Shown here in pieces: positions 61,134 through 64,000 of a DNA stretch of 64,000 nucleotides. The stretch lies in assembly GCA_934045075.1 (NCBI GenBank), contig OW203726.1, positions 3,374,535 to 3,438,534 on the forward strand. Reading direction: 5' to 3'. Source of the stretch: Yponomeuta sedellus (taxonomy: Eukaryota > Arthropoda > Insecta > Lepidoptera > Yponomeutidae). The position numbers were made by a program, and so were the translations under genes. The notes beneath the pieces were generated by a model. It had not been told where the DNA came from, ran no database searches, and saw only the letters and a program-made list of their open reading frames with translations. Position 1 is the stretch's first letter, and every line of letters begins with the position of its first letter.

Positions 61134-61155
61134 GAGAGAAGGCCTGTGTCCAAAA
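60872..61155 (+). mobile_element. Core-SINE, tail type B, with (CT)n
   Basis: tRNA-like head (gggtagaacattggagtcgg, gttcgattcccagtgagg), core (gactttgtttccaaagttat, gtacatttgtgaaatagcaa, gtgaggaaacctagtgtcta), tail ccaatccgcggtgggcactc, a ct run at 61107-61137, gagagaaggcctgtgtcc. Confidence 0.85.
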
Positions 61156-61162
61156 AAAACAT

Positions 61163-61250
61163 GACTTAGAAAATAAAGTCATTGGTATCAGCGTTGGAGT
61201 CGAACCAATGGCCAATGTGAGGCAAGCATTCTACCGACCGCGCTCTCACA
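61163..61250 (-). repeat. Core-SINE head, inverted to the previous copy
   Basis: gacttagaaaataaagtcat, ggagtcgaaccaatgg, attctaccgaccgcgctctc: head and beginning of the core on the minus strand. Confidence 0.65.
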
Positions 61251-61309
61251 GTTACTCTGTTATATTAATAAACTACATGTGCCCCGCAGTCTTACCCGTG
61301 TTTTATCCA

Positions 61310-61790
61310 TGGAAATAAGATATTTTCCCACAGTTAAAGGTAGCGTATGTGTTAATCTAGGGTATCAGCTAACTCCATACCGAATTTTATTAAAATCACT
61401 CCAGAGTGCTTAGTGCGAGTTTTTTAACTACTCGATCGCGTTAACGTAAACTCATATTTCTATGGCATCGGGAAAGCGTCACCTAGCGACAAGTATGGAA
61501 ATTAAAATTGCTGAGTGCGAGTTGTAATGGTTTACGTTGAGAAGTGAACACGTTTACCAGCCAAAACGTGAATAAACGCGAGTGCGAGTTGTACTGTGAC
61601 AGCGTTTTGCCAGTTCGAACGGTTAACTTACTCATACTCACTACTCAATGCTCGATTAACGCGGTAGTAAAGTTATTAGATTGGATCTGTCAAACTCGCA
61701 CTAAGCACTCAGCTGTTTAGACGTGAAGAAGTTACAAACATGTATACTCACAACCTTTATAATATTCCTTTAGAACTTTCCTAGTTTGTC
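61310..61790 (-). repeat. RTE-like 3' UTR repeat split by a MITE
   Basis: Outer parts (61310-61402 and 61709-61790) are the reverse complement of 16445-16660 (taatctagggtatcagctaa, ctccataccgaattttatta | agctgtttagacgtgaagaa). Confidence 0.65.
61403..61708. mobile_element. MITE with TIR agtgcttagtgcgagtt
   Basis: Left agtgcttagtgcgagttttt, right aaactcgcactaagcact. The interior repeats gagtgcgagttgta and has ctcgatcgcgttaacg against ctcgattaacgcggtag. About 306 bp, non-coding. Confidence 0.75.
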
Positions 61791-61925
61791 TCGGGTCTTG
61801 GATGTTATCTACGTATTTATTGTATTAAATCTATCGTCGAGTTAGCACCTGCACAACAAGTCATTTAGTTGTACTTAGTATAGGGCTAACGAGATCTGTG
61901 TAATATGTCCGTGAATATTTATTAT

Positions 61926-61952
61926 TAAAAACCTATTTAGAGGCTAAGAATT
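61926..61952 (-). repeat. tRNA-Ile-like SINE scrap
   Basis: aaaaacctatttagaggcta only. Confidence 0.5.
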
Positions 61953-62204
61953 ATTAATTATTTATTATTATTATTTATATATTATTAGTGTAAAGTGTGA
62001 TCATAATTTCGGCTTAAAGGGTATCCTAGTTCAGGACCAGTGTTCAAATTAGGTATGCACCCGAAATCCCGAGGGATTAATTCCTATTTAACTGTCAATC
62101 CCTCGATAATTGAGAAGGAAATCGTCAGAAATCCGTTAAAATTTAGTGCGTGTAATATAAGAATTATTTGTCTATGTTAGGCCTGCTTGCGGTATTAGAA
62201 AGAT
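61953..62204. other. AT-rich spacer
   Basis: Nothing recognised. Confidence 0.3.
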
Positions 62205-62330
62205 GGATAGATAGATAGAGAACACTTTATTGTACATAAAAAAGGAAATTACAGAGATATTTCTTAACCTAAGAGTACAGACGGCGGCCTTATCACTAAA
62301 AGGGATCTCTTCCAGACAACCTTTAATTAT
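62205..62330 (-). repeat. LINE 3' UTR end
   Basis: gatagagaacactttattgt, gagtacagacggcggcctta, gggatctcttccagacaacc: nearly identical to 48955-49075. Confidence 0.8.
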
Positions 62331-62750
62331 AAATTAAAACACACATAAATTAATTTCGAAATGCATAAAGTTGTTTTTATTTTGTTTCTTCTATCAACGA
62401 AAATGTTTCTCTGATTATTTTGCAGTGTATTTTTAGCAGGGCTGCATTTTTATATCGTACCATTCTTTCCGATCTATGTAAGAGTCAAATGTAAAATTTT
62501 AACCTCGAACCTAAACTCACAGGTCAATCAGCTGCCAACAGGCCAACGGGCAATATTGTTTTATTCTAATTTCTTTTTTATATAAGTTTTTATAGTTTAT
62601 TTTCTCCTTTTTTTTATATATGCAAGGCAATATGCGTTTTACTAATTTAAAATAGCCTGTGCGTACTGTGCGTACTAATAAATAAGTATGGCAAGAGTGT
62701 TACTATAATTCTGGCCCGATGCATAAATTGCACTTTATTTTCATTTTCAT
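62331..62750. other. AT-rich non-coding stretch
   Basis: Nothing recognised. Confidence 0.3.
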
Positions 62751-62753
62751 ATC

Positions 62754-63025
62754 TTAAAAACCTATTTAGAGGCTAAAAATTCCACCCATGCCGTGACTCG
62801 AACCCGCAACCTTTGGCTGACCGTGCCAGCGCTCTCCCAACTGAGCTAATGGGCGATTGCCAGTGAAACTTCGAACCTCTTTACAATACTCTCTGTATTA
62901 CTTACAGGCAGCCACATCTGGCTGAAGTAATTTGCATCACTTGCAGCCCCAAGTACCGTTGTATTACGTGTACGTAATGCAACGTACACGTATTGTCCTT
63001 AGCATGGGTTAGTGCATAAAAAAAA
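62754..63025 (-). mobile_element. tRNA-Ile-like SINE with inverted tail
   Basis: Minus copy with body, head and leader to about 62955. A palindromic join (ttacgtgtacgtaatgcaac, gtacacgta) follows, then the family tail in plus orientation (ttgtccttagcatgggttag, tgcataaaa). The mirror arrangement of 24299-24520. Confidence 0.75.
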
Positions 63026-63440
63026 AAGAAAATAATAAATTCATACTATTCTTAGAACCAACAATATTACCTAACCCATGTATAACGGCTTCGCATAATT
63101 AAGCTTAGCTCTAAAGATCGTTACCATCCCTCTATGCACTTGAATGCAGGAAGGTTGAGAGTGCATTGACACGATAACCCGGCCAAATCTTGTAGCTACT
63201 CCCTTTACCCCTTTTCCTGTGGCGCGACGACTTCTCAATACGGTCGTGCAGTGACCGCCGAGCTGAGAAATTCTAAATTGTCCAGAAGTTCGAAATTGAT
63301 CAAGTGAGCTTCTGAGAGTTAAGTTTGTACGTTGATAATTGATTCTCACGCCATAGTTAAAGAACTCAATATAAGCAATATAGTACTTAACCGCTGCTCA
63401 ATGTTTAGAACTGAAAGGCCTAATAATATTCATATATTAT
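63026..63440. other. Non-coding stretch
   Basis: Nothing recognised; a small palindrome taataatattcatatattatta lies at 63420-63443. Confidence 0.3.
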
Positions 63441-63444
63441 TAGG

Positions 63445-63655
63445 CGGAAAAGCCTTTCGTTGGTGCCAGCTGTCATGTAATGGTAGCCGTTAAGCCATGT
63501 CAGAGGCCTAAGGGCGGCTTGAAAACTTCTGACCGTAAGACCAGCCACTAGTCTTACAAGCCTCCACCAATCCGGACTTGTCCCCCGTGGTGGAGTACGG
63601 CCTATACAGGGAAGAGACCCACACCCCTCGGTGGTCCTGGAGATGATGATGATGC
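63445..63655 (+). mobile_element. 5S-derived SINE body and 3' end
   Basis: cgttggtgccagctgtcatg, cttgaaaacttctgaccgta, cctccaccaatccggacttg, ending in gatgatgatgatg, the triplet tail of the family. Confidence 0.8.
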
Positions 63656-63764
63656 AAAGTACCATGCGGTGAAGGGTTAACATGAAAACAAATTCCTCAA
63701 AATCTCCGGGTCTGATATTTTTCTGAAGAGGCAACCCTACCGTCAAACCGTACGCTAGCGTCAA

Positions 63765-63925
63765 GAACTTCCTTGGCTGGCGATCAACAGGTGGGCTGCG
63801 CGCAGCCGGCGTCGGCGGCGCGCGCACCCATTCAGGACGCCGTACGCGCGATCGATCGCGTTTACGCCCAACGTCGGCCGAAACCGTACGGGTTGGCGGC
63901 CGATTTCGGACAACGTTTAGTCCCA
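63765..63925. other. CpG-rich patch
   Basis: gtgggctgcgcgcagccggc, gtcggcggcgcgcgcaccca, gtacgcgcgatcgatcgcgt: locally very GC- and CpG-rich with self-complementary words. Purpose unknown; possibly part of an unrecognised element. Confidence 0.35.
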
Positions 63926-63944
63926 ACCTTTTTCAGGTGCATGC

Positions 63945-64000
63945 CGCTCAATTGGACGAGCGCTGGCACGGATAGCCAGAGGTTGCGGTTTCGAATCCCG
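63945..64000 (+). mobile_element. tRNA-Ile-like SINE, cut by the window end
   Basis: gccgctcaattggacgagcg, ctggcacggatagccagagg, ttgcggtttcgaatcccg: head only; continues beyond the window. Confidence 0.8.

Noticed and set aside
63420..63926. 168-codon minus-strand ORF as a gene
   Set aside because: It runs antisense through a 5S-derived SINE and a CpG-rich patch and has no recognisable domain or splice context.
1..64000. Telomeric (TTAGG)n repeats or piRNA-cluster signature
   Set aside because: No telomeric run was seen. The mix of fragmented elements on both strands could fit a piRNA cluster, but nothing in the sequence alone distinguishes that from ordinary repeat-rich DNA.

Overview
The window looks like eukaryotic intergenic and intronic DNA, most likely from a moth or butterfly (inference). 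It is AT-rich, lacks any long intact ORF and has no bacterial-style operons. It is filled with short retroposons, LINE 3' ends, MITEs and microsatellites of the kinds abundant in Lepidoptera. I cannot name the species.

Two host-gene-like loci can be supported. At 4.7-11.4 kb there is a short two-exon gene whose product ends in a motif (YLHPSMLQDPW) matching the conserved C-terminus of MPLKIP/TTDN1. Its first coding exon is present twice, 4.5 kb apart, and only one copy of the last exon is visible. At 36.5-37.6 kb (minus strand) there are exon-like pieces of a HARBI1/PIF-Harbinger-type protein that has lost a catalytic Asp. A CpG-rich block at 21.6-22.0 kb may be a promoter with a tiny first coding exon.

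Almost everything else is mobile DNA:
(1) A tRNA-Ile-like SINE, in about 15 places, found solitary, in head-to-tail arrays (42.3-43.0 kb, 308-bp period; 51.9-52.2 kb) and as fold-backs. Several copies begin inside the anticodon arm.
(2) A SINE family with a 5S-rRNA-like head, in about a dozen places, best at 49.5-49.9, 56.8-56.9 and 17.3-17.5 kb.
(3) A SINE family with a tRNA-like head, a shared core and at least three different 3' tails.
(4) A second tRNA-like SINE (18.7, 38.2, 58.9 kb).
(5) 5'-truncated LINE copies of at least three types, several with clear target-site duplications.
(6) A Penelope-like GIY-YIG endonuclease fragment between perfect 35-bp inverted repeats (19.9-20.5 kb).
(7) MITEs, including a three-copy Tc1/mariner-type family with TA target sites.

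Layout: 0-4.4 kb, LINE and ORF remnants with a tandem CRE-like repeat; 4.5-11.5 kb, the MPLKIP-like locus and its duplicate; 11.9-21 kb, LINEs, MITEs and SINEs; 21.6-22 kb, possible promoter; 23-30 kb, LINE, SINE and Penelope-like copies plus a GC-rich module; 30-36 kb, sparse; 36.5-37.6 kb, HARBI1-like locus; 38-64 kb, SINE arrays, fold-backs and LINE ends separated by AT-rich DNA where I see nothing. Near-perfect short-loop palindromes are unusually common throughout.
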